Shown here piece by piece: positions 9,269 to 21,977 of a stretch of 64,000 nucleotides of DNA (its first letter is position 1; each line of letters starts with the position of its first letter). The DNA is taken from positions 865,423 through 929,422 of the forward strand of contig NZ_CP102279.1 of the NCBI RefSeq assembly GCF_025150245.1, written 5' to 3'. The stretch is from Dorea formicigenerans (GTDB lineage Bacteria; Bacillota; Clostridia; Lachnospirales; Lachnospiraceae). The position numbers were made by a program, and so were the translations under genes. Under the pieces are notes generated by a model, which saw nothing but the letters and a program-made list of their open reading frames with translations, was not told where the DNA came from and did no database searches.

Positions 9269-11194
9269 ATGGCGTTAAAAGACTATAATAAAGCATTTCG
9301 TTATGGGAAAAAAGAATATGAGAGCCGACTTCTTGCAGGGAGGAAGCCGACTTTGGAATCTTTGGACGAAATATTACCAGATGAGGCATTATCAACAGAA
9401 TCACTGGGACTTGTTCAGATTCCGATCGATCAGATAGTTGGAACAAGATATAGTGGTAGAAGCAGTGCATTTGCAAGTAATTTTATGCCGATATTGGAGA
9501 GTAATACGGAGTTTGCAATCAAATGGGCAAAACTCAGCACTTCTCATGAAAAGGAAGGAATTCATGAGCCGATCAAGGCGTGGGAGTATATGAATAAATT
9601 CTATGTAGAAGAGGGAAATAAGCGTGTCAGTGTCATGAAATTTTTTGGTGCAATTTCAATCCCGGGAACGGTAACGCGTATTCTTCCGAAGAAAACGAAT
9701 GATAAAAACGTAAAAATTTATTATGAATTTGTGAATTTTTACAGAGTGTCTAAAGTAAATTATATTACATTTTCAGAAGAAGGACAGTATGCACAGCTCA
9801 TAAAAGAGATGGGAAAACATCCGGATGAGTACTGGACAGATGATGACAGACTGATTTTCAGTTCTGTGTATGCAAGATTTACAGCGGCATTTCATGCACA
9901 AGGTGGACAAGAACTGGAAGTTTCATCAGCAGAGGCATTCCTTTCATTTTTACATCTATACAGTTATGAACGAGTGGAAGAAATGTCAGTAGAAGAAATT
10001 AACGAACTTGTGAAGAAAGCATGGGAAGAATTTGTTCTGCTTCAGTATAATGATGAGGAAAAAGTAGAATTGAAAATGACTCCGACAGAAGATAAGCCAT
10101 CTCTGTTTGAAAAATGGCTTCCTCTCGGTGGCAATAAAGAACCATCTCATTTGAAAGTAGGATTTATCTATGCGAAGACACCACATTCTTCTGCGTGGAC
10201 ATATGGTCATGAACTGGGACGCAGGCATCTTGAGCAGACATTTCCAAATGAAGTCACGACTGTAAGTTATGAAAATGTAACAGAAAAAAATATAGCATCA
10301 GCCATGGAGGAAGCTATTCATGCGGGTTGCAATATTATATTTACGACAACTCCGACATTTGCGCAGGAAAGTTTAAGAGCGGCAATTACACATCCGGAAG
10401 TAAGAATCTTAAACTGTTCTTTGAATACGACGCACCGCTACATCCGGACTTATTATACTCGTATGCATGAGGCGAAGTTCCTGATGGGAGCAATTGCAGG
10501 GGAAATGGCTGAAAACGATAAGATTGTCTATATTGCGGATTATCCGATTTTGGGAACAATTGCACAGATTAATGCATTTGCGCTTGGAGCGCAGATGACA
10601 AATCCAAGAGCGAAGGTGTATTTAGAGTGGTCTACGCTGAAAGAGCAGGATATTGAGAAAAGAATTGACGAGATAGATCCGAATTGTATTTCGGGAAAAG
10701 ATATTATCGTACCAGATGATAACAATCATTTTTATGGAGTATATCATCGAGAAAGTGGCGGAGGTGAGCAGAAGAATCTTGCAATGCCACTGTGCCACTG
10801 GGGAAAATTCTATGAAGAACTGATCCGTACAATTATGGCAGGAAACTGGGAACAAGATAACGATGTGGAAAAAGCAATTAATTACTGGTGGGGAATGCCG
10901 ACAGGGGTAGTAGATGTTATTTGTTCAAAAAAACTTCCGGCGGGTACAGTCCGGCTGGTCAATGTATTAAAGCATAATTATAAAACGGGACAATTTCATA
11001 CATTTACAGATCAGATGTATGCACAGGGACATATACTTAAGGAAAAGAAAGGTGAAACGCTGTCTCCGGAAGAAGTAATCGAGATGGACTGGCTGGCAGA
11101 GAATATTATAGGAAGAATACCAAAGATTGAAGAATTACAGGAGCAGGCCAAACCGGTTCTTACACAACAGGGGATTGAGACGAGGAAGGGATAA
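9269..11194 (+). CDS. Cytoplasmic protein with ParB-like N-terminal part and BMP-type substrate-binding domain
   Basis: The 641-residue protein lacks a signal peptide. Residues about 50-135 look like a ParB/sulfiredoxin-type fold: LVQIPIDQIVG, then GIHEPIKAWEYMNKFYVEEGNKRVSV, where the EGNKR resembles the GxxR core of ParB-like domains. A helical linker follows (about 140-285). Residues about 293-560 match the BMP/Med family (HLKVGFIYAKTPHSSAWTYGHE, MGAIAGEMAENDKIVYIADYP), normally a periplasmic or lipoprotein nucleoside-binding domain but also found in cytoplasmic regulators such as Bacillus Med. It overlaps no gene but its stop lies 6 bp before a metallophosphoesterase. I infer a ligand-sensing, possibly DNA- or nucleotide-linked protein; the function is unknown. 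Confidence 0.75.
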   Translation: MALKDYNKAFRYGKKEYESRLLAGRKPTLESLDEILPDEALSTESLGLVQIPIDQIVGTRYSGRSSAFASNFMPILESNTEFAIKWAKLSTSHEKEGIHEPIKAWEYMNKFYVEEGNKRVSVMKFFGAISIPGTVTRILPKKTNDKNVKIYYEFVNFYRVSKVNYITFSEEGQYAQLIKEMGKHPDEYWTDDDRLIFSSVYARFTAAFHAQGGQELEVSSAEAFLSFLHLYSYERVEEMSVEEINELVKKAWEEFVLLQYNDEEKVELKMTPTEDKPSLFEKWLPLGGNKEPSHLKVGFIYAKTPHSSAWTYGHELGRRHLEQTFPNEVTTVSYENVTEKNIASAMEEAIHAGCNIIFTTTPTFAQESLRAAITHPEVRILNCSLNTTHRYIRTYYTRMHEAKFLMGAIAGEMAENDKIVYIADYPILGTIAQINAFALGAQMTNPRAKVYLEWSTLKEQDIEKRIDEIDPNCISGKDIIVPDDNNHFYGVYHRESGGGEQKNLAMPLCHWGKFYEELIRTIMAGNWEQDNDVEKAINYWWGMPTGVVDVICSKKLPAGTVRLVNVLKHNYKTGQFHTFTDQMYAQGHILKEKKGETLSPEEVIEMDWLAENIIGRIPKIEELQEQAKPVLTQQGIETRKG

Positions 11195-11200
11195 AGAACA

Positions 11201-11842
11201 ATGCGAATAATGGTAATTGCAGATGAAGAGTCGAAATACCTTTGGGATTTCTTTGACAAAAGCAAACTGGAAGGTGTGGACTTAATTATATCCTGTGGTG
11301 ATTTGAATCCAAATTATCTGTCTTTTCTTACAACATTTGCAGCTGCTCCGGTACTGTATGTGCATGGAAACCATGATGAAAAATATGATCGTATCCCACC
11401 AGAAGGTTGTATTTGCATTGATGATAAAATTTATGAATTTGAAGGCTTGCGAATTTTAGGACTTGGTGGTTCCATGCGTTATAGTGGTGGGAAATATCAG
11501 TTTACAGAACGCGGAATGAGGAAAAGAGTGAAGAAACTATGGTTTCAATTGCTAAAACACCGTGGTTTTGACATTCTGGTCACACATGCTCCGGCATATC
11601 AGATCAATGACGGAAGAGATTTGCCACATCAGGGATTTCAAGTATTTATAGAGCTGATAGAGAAGTACAGTCCGAAGTTCTTCGTACATGGACATGTACA
11701 TATGACTTACGGAAGGCAGCATAAGAGATGTGATAAATATAAAAACACACATATTATCAATGCATATGAAAGATATGTATTTGATTATGAAGATGATGAG
11801 ATGAGTCCATTGAAGTTTGGAAAAATCGTAGGACAACAATAA
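11201..11842 (+). CDS. Calcineurin-like metallophosphoesterase
   Basis: The 213-residue protein contains the metallophosphoesterase motifs in order: a weak first motif (VIADEES in place of DxH), SCGDLN (GD), HGNHDE (GNHD), VTHAPAY (THAP) and HGHVHM (GHxH). The first motif has D but no His two residues later, so the first metal site may be altered. It starts 6 bp after the ParB/BMP-domain gene and is surely co-transcribed, suggesting that the two act on the same nucleotide or signalling molecule. A strong AAGGGAT ribosome site precedes the ATG. The substrate cannot be told from sequence. Confidence 0.85.
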   Translation: MRIMVIADEESKYLWDFFDKSKLEGVDLIISCGDLNPNYLSFLTTFAAAPVLYVHGNHDEKYDRIPPEGCICIDDKIYEFEGLRILGLGGSMRYSGGKYQFTERGMRKRVKKLWFQLLKHRGFDILVTHAPAYQINDGRDLPHQGFQVFIELIEKYSPKFFVHGHVHMTYGRQHKRCDKYKNTHIINAYERYVFDYEDDEMSPLKFGKIVGQQ

Positions 11843-11851
11843 GTTTAAGGC

Positions 11852-11886
11852 TGGCACGTAGTATTTTAGTGAAATGCTACGTGTCA
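11852..11886. terminator. Hairpin after metallophosphoesterase gene
   Basis: TGGCACGTAGTATTT pairs with AAATGCTACGTGTCA around TAGTG. No T-run follows, so this is a weak terminator or a 3-prime end stabiliser. Confidence 0.55.
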
Positions 11887-12053
11887 AACTGCGTTTAATG
11901 GAAACTCTTCTCGCAAATAAGATACTTTAATTGCAATTTTGGGTATTAATTTGGGGGAAATGTAATTCAAACTGCAAATATGAACAAGTAAAGCGAAATG
12001 TGATAACTAAAATTGTGTAAATTGTGCAAATAAAATAAATAATAAAAACAATA

Positions 12054-12082
12054 TTGACAATTCTAGACAGGCATGATATATT
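12054..12082 (+). promoter_or_regulatory. rRNA promoter P1
   Basis: TTGACA, a 17-base spacer and TATATT. Transcription would begin near the sequence AAGCTGTCGCGTGAGAC, which is nearly repeated after P3. The 11888-12053 stretch upstream is A+T-rich and holds no gene that I can see; it may act as an UP element. Confidence 0.8.
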
Positions 12083-12161
12083 ATACAAGCTGTCGCGTGA
12101 GACAAGACTGGAAAGTGCTTAAGAGCTCATGGGAACGCAAAAAAATAAATGAAATTTCCTA

Positions 12162-12190
12162 TTGACAAATGTCGATAGAAATGATATTCT
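12162..12190 (+). promoter_or_regulatory. rRNA promoter P2
   Basis: TTGACA, 17-base spacer, TATTCT; second of three tandem sigma-A-type promoters ahead of the rRNA operon. Confidence 0.75.
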
Positions 12191-12256
12191 AGATAAGCCG
12201 TTTTGAACGACAGAGATGATCGGAACAAACAGCAAAAAAGAAAAATAAAAAAGTTG

Positions 12257-12285
12257 TTGACAAGCGATTGTGAATGTGATAATAT
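12257..12285 (+). promoter_or_regulatory. rRNA promoter P3
   Basis: TTGACA, 17-base spacer, TAATAT; the nearest of three tandem promoters to 16S. The start region AAGCTGTCGCTGAGACGAC resembles that after P1. Confidence 0.8.
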
Positions 12286-12323
12286 AAATAAGCTGTCGCT
12301 GAGACGACAACAAAGAAAAAGAT

Positions 12324-12354
12324 CCTTGATAATTAAATAATAGACAACAACCCT
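12324..12354 (+). repeat. Pre-16S processing stem, 5-prime arm
   Basis: These 31 bases are the reverse complement of 14045-14075 apart from three positions, two of which could be wobble or tolerated mismatches. The stem encloses the whole 16S gene, as expected for an RNase III-type cleavage site. Confidence 0.85.
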
Positions 12355-12497
12355 GAAGATTCTTTAAGAGAAAATTCAGAACGGACATTGAATGACAATG
12401 TCAACCTTAAAACAGTAAAAGGGATAAGAAAGCTAGTAGTTTTCTTGACCTGGAACGAACTTTGATTTTAAATCCGAGTCAAATCGGAATTAAGATT

Positions 12498-14035
<1,538 letters not shown>

Positions 14036-14044
14036 AAAAAAGTA

Positions 14045-14075
14045 AGGGTTGTTGTCTGTTATTTAGTCATCAAGG
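14045..14075 (+). repeat. Pre-16S processing stem, 3-prime arm
   Basis: Pairs with 12324-12354 over 31 positions, starting 14 bases after the 16S end. The rest of the spacer to 14259 holds a small hairpin (GAGCGCGGCTC) but no tRNA. Confidence 0.85.
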
Positions 14076-14259
14076 ACTGAGCGCGGCTCAGGACTGTAAA
14101 AATGAGGAAGCAAACTTGTTTGCTGAATCATTTGAAACAGGAATGAGACATGTGAAGGCTTGAATCTACCGAAAAGAAGCAGAGCGGATTTGAGGTAGGG
14201 CAAGACGCGCGAAGGACGAGATGAAGATTATTGGTTCTGTAAAAAGGCCAAATAGTATT

Positions 14260-14376
14260 TCTGGTGGCGATGCGCTTAGGGGACACACCCGTTCCCATCC
14301 CGAACACGATGGTTAAGACCTAAGCGGCCGATGGTACTTTACTGGAGACGGTACGGGAGAGTAGGTGGCTGCCAGA
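14260..14376 (+). rRNA. 5S ribosomal RNA, located between 16S and 23S
   Basis: This 117-base gene begins TCTGGTGGCGATGCGC and ends GTGGCTGCCAGA, so the terminal TCTGG/CCAGA helix closes it. It contains the diagnostic ACACCCGTTCCCATCCCGAACACG loop in pieces (CCCGTTCCCATCCCGAACAC) and the GGGAGAGTAGG element. It is placed upstream of 23S, not in the usual downstream position, and no second 5S follows 23S within the window. Confidence 0.95.
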
Positions 14377-14576
14377 TTATAAAAAAGAAAAACTGGTCTT
14401 TACCAGTGATCAGAGAGCTGAAAAGATTCAACTATCTGATGGCTGATAAAACAGTCAAATGCTTACATTGCACCTCAAGAACTTCGTTCTTTCGGTCGCG
14501 TGCAGGCACGCTATGAAACAGAATATTTCACAGCTTATGAATGCAAGCATTCAACGCAGAAAATATTCGTTTCGCA

Positions 14577-14604
14577 ATGTACCTTGAAAACCGCATATAA
14601 GAAA
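14577..14604 (+). repeat. Pre-23S processing stem, 5-prime arm
   Basis: ATGTACCTTGAAAACCGCATATAAGAAA is complementary to 17696-17723 except for about three positions, forming a 28-bp helix that encloses 23S. The spacer 14377-14777 has no tRNA; it also contains short hairpins such as GCGTGC-AG-GCACGC and an ACATTGC...GCAATGT inverted repeat next to this arm. Confidence 0.85.
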
Positions 14605-14777
14605 TATAGATAAGATATTAAATATCTAATCAAGACATCCGAGGTAATTGTTATAAACAGAGTAATAATTACTACACAATTCGAAGAAAACGAATCCAAA
14701 AAATTGACCTAGAAGCCAACGCATGCAACGCTATGCATGTGTAAGCAATCATTCATTCCCGTGGATGAGAGCAAGTT

Positions 14778-17665
<2,888 letters not shown>

Positions 17666-17695
17666 AGTAAGGTGGATAGGTAAGATGTTAAAAAG

Positions 17696-17723
17696 TTTCT
17701 TATATGTAGTTTTGAAGGTACAT
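17696..17723 (+). repeat. Pre-23S processing stem, 3-prime arm
   Basis: Pairs with 14577-14604 to close the 23S precursor. It lies 30 bases after the mature 23S end. Confidence 0.85.
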
Positions 17724-17760
17724 ATTTTATATAAAATAAACATTAACCTGGAATGAGAGG

Positions 17761-17795
17761 CACGTCTGAAAGAGTAATCTTTTGGACGTGTTTTT
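17761..17795 (+). terminator. Terminator of the rRNA operon
   Basis: CACGTCTGAAAGA pairs with TCTTTTGGACGTG (13 bp with two G-U pairs, GTAA-type loop) and is followed by TTTTT. Confidence 0.9.
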
Positions 17796-17816
17796 GTAGT
17801 AGAATAGGAGAAAGTA

Positions 17817-19676
17817 ATGAAGCAGTTATATACCAGATGGGGAGAGAGATTGGATTCGGAGCATATTTTACAGGAGTATCCACGTCCTATTTTAATCAGG
17901 AATACAGATTATACGATATTAAATGGAGAGTGGGAATATACATTTACGGAAAACAGCGAAAGACCTGTAGAGTATGGTGGTAAGATTTTAGTGCCATTTT
18001 CACCGGAATGTATACTATCAGGTGTAGCCAGGCAGCTGAAGCCTGAGGAGTATCTTTGGTATAGAAAAGAAATTTTGTCCGAAAGATGGAATGTAAAGAC
18101 TGAAAGAAGGCATATGCTGTTACATTTTGGAGCGGTAGATCAGATGTGTAAAGTTTTTGTGAATGATACCCTGGTGACAGAGCACATAGGAGGATACCTT
18201 CCATTTTCTGCTGATATTACAGACTATATATGTGAGGGGAAGAATGAGCTTGTTGTTATGGTTCAGGACGATTCTGACACTTCTTATCATGCCAGAGGGA
18301 AGCAAAAGCTGGAGAGTGGCGGGATGTTTTATACGGCCCAGAGTGGAATCTGGCAGAGTGTTTGGCTGGAGGAAGTATCAGACAAATGGGTAAAACATAT
18401 AGATACAAGGATTAAGAAATATGTTGAGAAAGAAAGATCAGAAGGCTGTTTAGAGACTGTAAAAATAGAAATATATGTCGAATCCAACAAAATTAATGAA
18501 AAAATTCCAGTGGAAATTGAGATTCGTTTTCCTGAGATTTATTCAGATTCTGGAAGTAATTTGACGGAAACAGAATCATTTTTACAGAGGCTGCCGGAAG
18601 TAATGATGACAGTACAAGGTAAGACGAATTCATGGATTGAAGTGGAGATACCAAATCCGAAATGCTGGAATTGTGAGAAGCCATATCTTTATTATATGCA
18701 TGTCAAGATGCAAGGATACAGACCTGGAAATGTATGTGTAGATGAAGTAGAAAGTTATTTTGCAATACGAAGATTCGAGATAAAGAATGATAGACATAAT
18801 ATTCCGCGTATGTATTTAAATGGAAAGGAACATTTTCAAAAAGGTGTATTAGATCAAGGGTATTGGCCAGACGGTTTGTATACGGGACCTTCAGATGAAG
18901 CATTAATCTTTGATATTTGCGAAATGAAGCGAATGGGATTTAATATGGTAAGAAAACATATTAAGATTGAACCGGAGCGATGGTATTATCATTGTGACCG
19001 TTTAGGCATGATTGTATGGCAGGACATGGTCAATGGTGGTGAAAGGTATCATCATTGGTTTGTAACATATCTTGCAAATGTGATGTCATGGCCGGGATTA
19101 ACAATGAAAGACAATCATTCCAGACTTCTGTCTCGTCAGAATCAAGACGGAAGAAATGAATTTGTTCGTGAAGTGAAAGAAACTATTAAGTTGCTAAAGA
19201 ACCATCCGAGTATATGTACCTGGGTAATTTTCAATGAAGGCTGGGGACAATTTGAAACGAAGAAAATTACAGATATGGTAAGAAATCTGGATCCTGGGAG
19301 TATGATTGATTCAGCAAGCGGCTGGTTTGATCAGGGAACGGGAGATTTTCAGAGTGTACATAACTATTTCTTTCCATTAAAAGTAAAACCGGAAAAAATC
19401 CGTGCAGCGGTATTAAGCGAATATGGTGGTTTTACATTTGGAGTGGAAGGACACGTAGCATCGGAGAAAAAATATGGTTATGGAAGTTATAAGACTGTTT
19501 CAAAGTACAAAAAGGCATATGAACAACTTGAGGATAAGGTGATACATTTAAAAGAGAAAGGGCTGTGTGGCTGTGTATATACGCAGTGGAGTGATATCGA
19601 AGATGAGATTAATGGAATTTATACATATGATCGGAAAATAAATAAACTCGAAAATGACGTATCAGATGTAAGATAA
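17817..19676 (+). CDS. Glycoside hydrolase family 2 protein
   Basis: This 619-residue protein has the GH2 order: N-terminal sugar-binding jelly roll (about 25-190, LNGEWEYTF, GAVDQMCKVFVND, GGYLPFSADI), immunoglobulin-like domain (about 190-300), and TIM barrel with the acid/base Glu in VIFNEGWGQF (E474) and the nucleophile Glu in VLSEYGGF (E535). It cleaves terminal beta-linked sugars; the exact sugar is unclear. The NKG motif typical of beta-glucuronidases is not seen, and it is shorter than LacZ. There is no signal peptide, so it acts in the cytoplasm on imported oligosaccharides. AGGAGAA precedes the ATG, directly after the rRNA terminator, so a promoter is not obvious and read-through from rRNA is conceivable. 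No transporter is adjacent. Confidence 0.9.
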   Translation: MKQLYTRWGERLDSEHILQEYPRPILIRNTDYTILNGEWEYTFTENSERPVEYGGKILVPFSPECILSGVARQLKPEEYLWYRKEILSERWNVKTERRHMLLHFGAVDQMCKVFVNDTLVTEHIGGYLPFSADITDYICEGKNELVVMVQDDSDTSYHARGKQKLESGGMFYTAQSGIWQSVWLEEVSDKWVKHIDTRIKKYVEKERSEGCLETVKIEIYVESNKINEKIPVEIEIRFPEIYSDSGSNLTETESFLQRLPEVMMTVQGKTNSWIEVEIPNPKCWNCEKPYLYYMHVKMQGYRPGNVCVDEVESYFAIRRFEIKNDRHNIPRMYLNGKEHFQKGVLDQGYWPDGLYTGPSDEALIFDICEMKRMGFNMVRKHIKIEPERWYYHCDRLGMIVWQDMVNGGERYHHWFVTYLANVMSWPGLTMKDNHSRLLSRQNQDGRNEFVREVKETIKLLKNHPSICTWVIFNEGWGQFETKKITDMVRNLDPGSMIDSASGWFDQGTGDFQSVHNYFFPLKVKPEKIRAAVLSEYGGFTFGVEGHVASEKKYGYGSYKTVSKYKKAYEQLEDKVIHLKEKGLCGCVYTQWSDIEDEINGIYTYDRKINKLENDVSDVR

Positions 19677-19681
19677 AGAAA

Positions 19682-19733
19682 TCCCTCTGGAATATATCCA
19701 TCTTTAAGATGAAATATTTCAGAGGGGTTTTTC
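19682..19733 (+). terminator. Terminator after GH2 gene
   Basis: CCCTCTGGAATAT pairs with ATATTTCAGAGGG, followed by TTTTTC; since the yhgE gene converges on it, it could serve both strands. Confidence 0.85.
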
Positions 19734-19791
19734 TATCTATAAATGCCTTATGTGCATTTCGAAACGAATTTACTGGAGTATTTTGTGTATT

Positions 19792-21975
19792 TTAAATCAG
19801 ATGTGTACTTTCCAATTTTTCTGTAAATGCATCATTTAACTTGATGACTGGTTTCCTGAGGATCAGACCGAGCAACAATGCCGGAATCAGGAAGAGTGCC
19901 AGTTTTCCAAGTTCAATCCAGTAGTTCATGCCATAGAAACCGGCGATACATTCACGCATAGCGTTCATGCTGTGTACAAATGGAAGTAAAGGATATACTT
20001 TCCGGAAAAATTCCGGCGCACACTGAATTGGGAAAGTTCCACCACTTCCGGCTACCTGCATGACCATCAGCACAACTGCGATTGCTTTACCGATATCTCC
20101 AAAGGAAACAGTCAAAGCGTAAATAATGTTTACATATACAAGACTGCTAAAGCATCCTGCCAGTACAAATAATACAGGATGTTCACATTGGATGCCCAGG
20201 AAATAAAGATCGCCAAGACAGATCAATGCGCTCTGTAAAAATCCTATACAAAGGAGAAGAAGAATGCGTCCAATATATAACTGGTGTTCTTTCGGATTAT
20301 TCAATTTGTGCTTTAAGTTGTCTGAAACATTTACTTTTAACATGGCAGCCATTACAACTGCGCCGACCCAAATCGCGAGTGTTGAGTAGAATGGAGCCAT
20401 AGCAGATCCATAGTTCTCGATAGGGTAAATATGTGTTTCATTAAGCTTGACCGGTGATGCAAGGAATGAACCAATTGCCTCCGGATCCTCAGAGAGAAGG
20501 CTGGTCAGTAATTGAATGCCGTTGTCATCGGAAGATAGCATTGCAGTTGCTGCATTAGACATTTTACCGGATGCTTCATTTAAAAGAGAAGCGGAATCTG
20601 ATAAAGCTTTCTGTACCTCTGTGAGATTTCCGGCTGCAGAGCCTGTCACCCCGGAAATGTCTTTCAGACTGTTATCTAACTGTCCAAGCAGTGAAGTAAT
20701 AGAGCTGCCTGTGCTAGTCAGATCATTTGCCAGATCATCCAGACTACCCTTAACATTGTTTTCATAATCTTTTTTCACAGTACTGATTGAAGAATTACTC
20801 TGGGCGATCAAGCCGTCAATATTGTTCTTTAATTCGGTTGCATTTGCAGTTGCGGAAGTAATACCAGTAGCTGCATCGTTAATGGCATCACGGATTGCTT
20901 CTTGAGAAGCTTTCGCTTTCTGAATATTGCCGATTGCCTGCATAAGCATACCTTTTAAATTTGGCTCAGTAATAGAGTCAGCAATTTGGCTCAGCGAGTT
21001 TTCCAGTGACTGGTAACCATCTATCAGATTCTGCACACGTCCACTTACGGCATTCAGTGCATTTGCACAAGCCTGTGCGTCTGAATTATAGGAATCCAGT
21101 GCATTTCCGACACAGGTGGATACCGCACTGTAGAAGGAAGCGCTCTGTGAAAGTGCCTGGTTGATGGAATCGGTTGTTCCTGTTAAAGCTGAATTCAGGG
21201 AATCAATACCATTTCCAGCCACGCCCAGAGCATTTACACTGGCTTTTGTACCGGAACCGGACTGACTTAAGAATTCTGTAGTGGTATTCAACATAATTGC
21301 CGCAGAATTTGCCATATCGGAAAATGCCTGTACAGTGCCGGCAGCAGAGGATAAGTCTGTTGAAATCTGCGCCAGTGCGGCTGAGAGGTTGTCGGCGATT
21401 GTCTGATCATCGGTCTCGTCAGCAACGTTATTAACAAGCTGAAAGGCTTCTAATGCGGTCTGGGATACCGTCTGTACAAATGTATCATTAATTTGCTGCT
21501 GTACGGCATTTGCGCCTTTTACGGTGACTTTCGGGGCAATTGCGTTTTCCTTTTCATTGATATAATATTTGATTTCAGGATGTGTTACATTGGATGTGAA
21601 AATACTCATCATGTCTTTACTGAAATCTTTTGGGATTACGATTGCCGCATAATATTTTCCGGATTTTACTCCTTCTTTCGCTTTCTTAGCACTTGTAAAT
21701 GTCCAGTCAAGCTGCGAGTTACCTCTAAGAGTTGTAAGAACCTGATCTCCAAGGTTAAGGTTTACTGAGAGAAGTTCACCACTATAACCTTCATCAGAGC
21801 TTGCTACAGCAACTTTTAAGTTTCCTGTATTTCCGTATGGATCCCAGCTCGCAGCGATATTGAACCACGCGTAAAGAGTCGGAATAACAGTGATTCCCAT
21901 AATAACGATCATGGCAATGACATTTTTATGGATCTTCTTTAAATCATACTTAAAAATGCGAAGAATATTTTTCAT
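19792..21975 (-). CDS. YhgE/Pip-family membrane protein (shorter copy)
   Basis: The 727-residue protein starts with the YhgE/Pip signature: a basic N-terminus, a membrane segment (about 19-40, GITVIPTLYAWFNIAASWDPYGNT) and a conserved extracytoplasmic domain (VKSGKYYAAIVIPKDFS). Residues about 170-500 form a long Ser/Ala/Asn-rich coiled-coil-like region. The C-terminus (about 515-720) has five or six membrane helices of ABC-2-like type. Family members include the phage infection protein Pip of Lactococcus and type VII secretion-associated YueB/EsaA relatives. It is separated from the upstream paralogue by 2 bp, with an AGGAGG site inside the upstream coding end, so the two are translationally linked and may form a heteromer. 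The substrate or partner is unknown. Confidence 0.87.
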   Translation of the reverse strand: MKNILRIFKYDLKKIHKNVIAMIVIMGITVIPTLYAWFNIAASWDPYGNTGNLKVAVASSDEGYSGELLSVNLNLGDQVLTTLRGNSQLDWTFTSAKKAKEGVKSGKYYAAIVIPKDFSKDMMSIFTSNVTHPEIKYYINEKENAIAPKVTVKGANAVQQQINDTFVQTVSQTALEAFQLVNNVADETDDQTIADNLSAALAQISTDLSSAAGTVQAFSDMANSAAIMLNTTTEFLSQSGSGTKASVNALGVAGNGIDSLNSALTGTTDSINQALSQSASFYSAVSTCVGNALDSYNSDAQACANALNAVSGRVQNLIDGYQSLENSLSQIADSITEPNLKGMLMQAIGNIQKAKASQEAIRDAINDAATGITSATANATELKNNIDGLIAQSNSSISTVKKDYENNVKGSLDDLANDLTSTGSSITSLLGQLDNSLKDISGVTGSAAGNLTEVQKALSDSASLLNEASGKMSNAATAMLSSDDNGIQLLTSLLSEDPEAIGSFLASPVKLNETHIYPIENYGSAMAPFYSTLAIWVGAVVMAAMLKVNVSDNLKHKLNNPKEHQLYIGRILLLLCIGFLQSALICLGDLYFLGIQCEHPVLFVLAGCFSSLVYVNIIYALTVSFGDIGKAIAVVLMVMQVAGSGGTFPIQCAPEFFRKVYPLLPFVHSMNAMRECIAGFYGMNYWIELGKLALFLIPALLLGLILRKPVIKLNDAFTEKLESTHLI

Positions 21976-21977
21976 GA

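Noticed and set aside
17817-19676. GH2 protein as a beta-glucuronidase feeding the uronate genes
   Set aside because: The NKG motif typical of beta-glucuronidases was not seen and the gene is far from the uxa locus.
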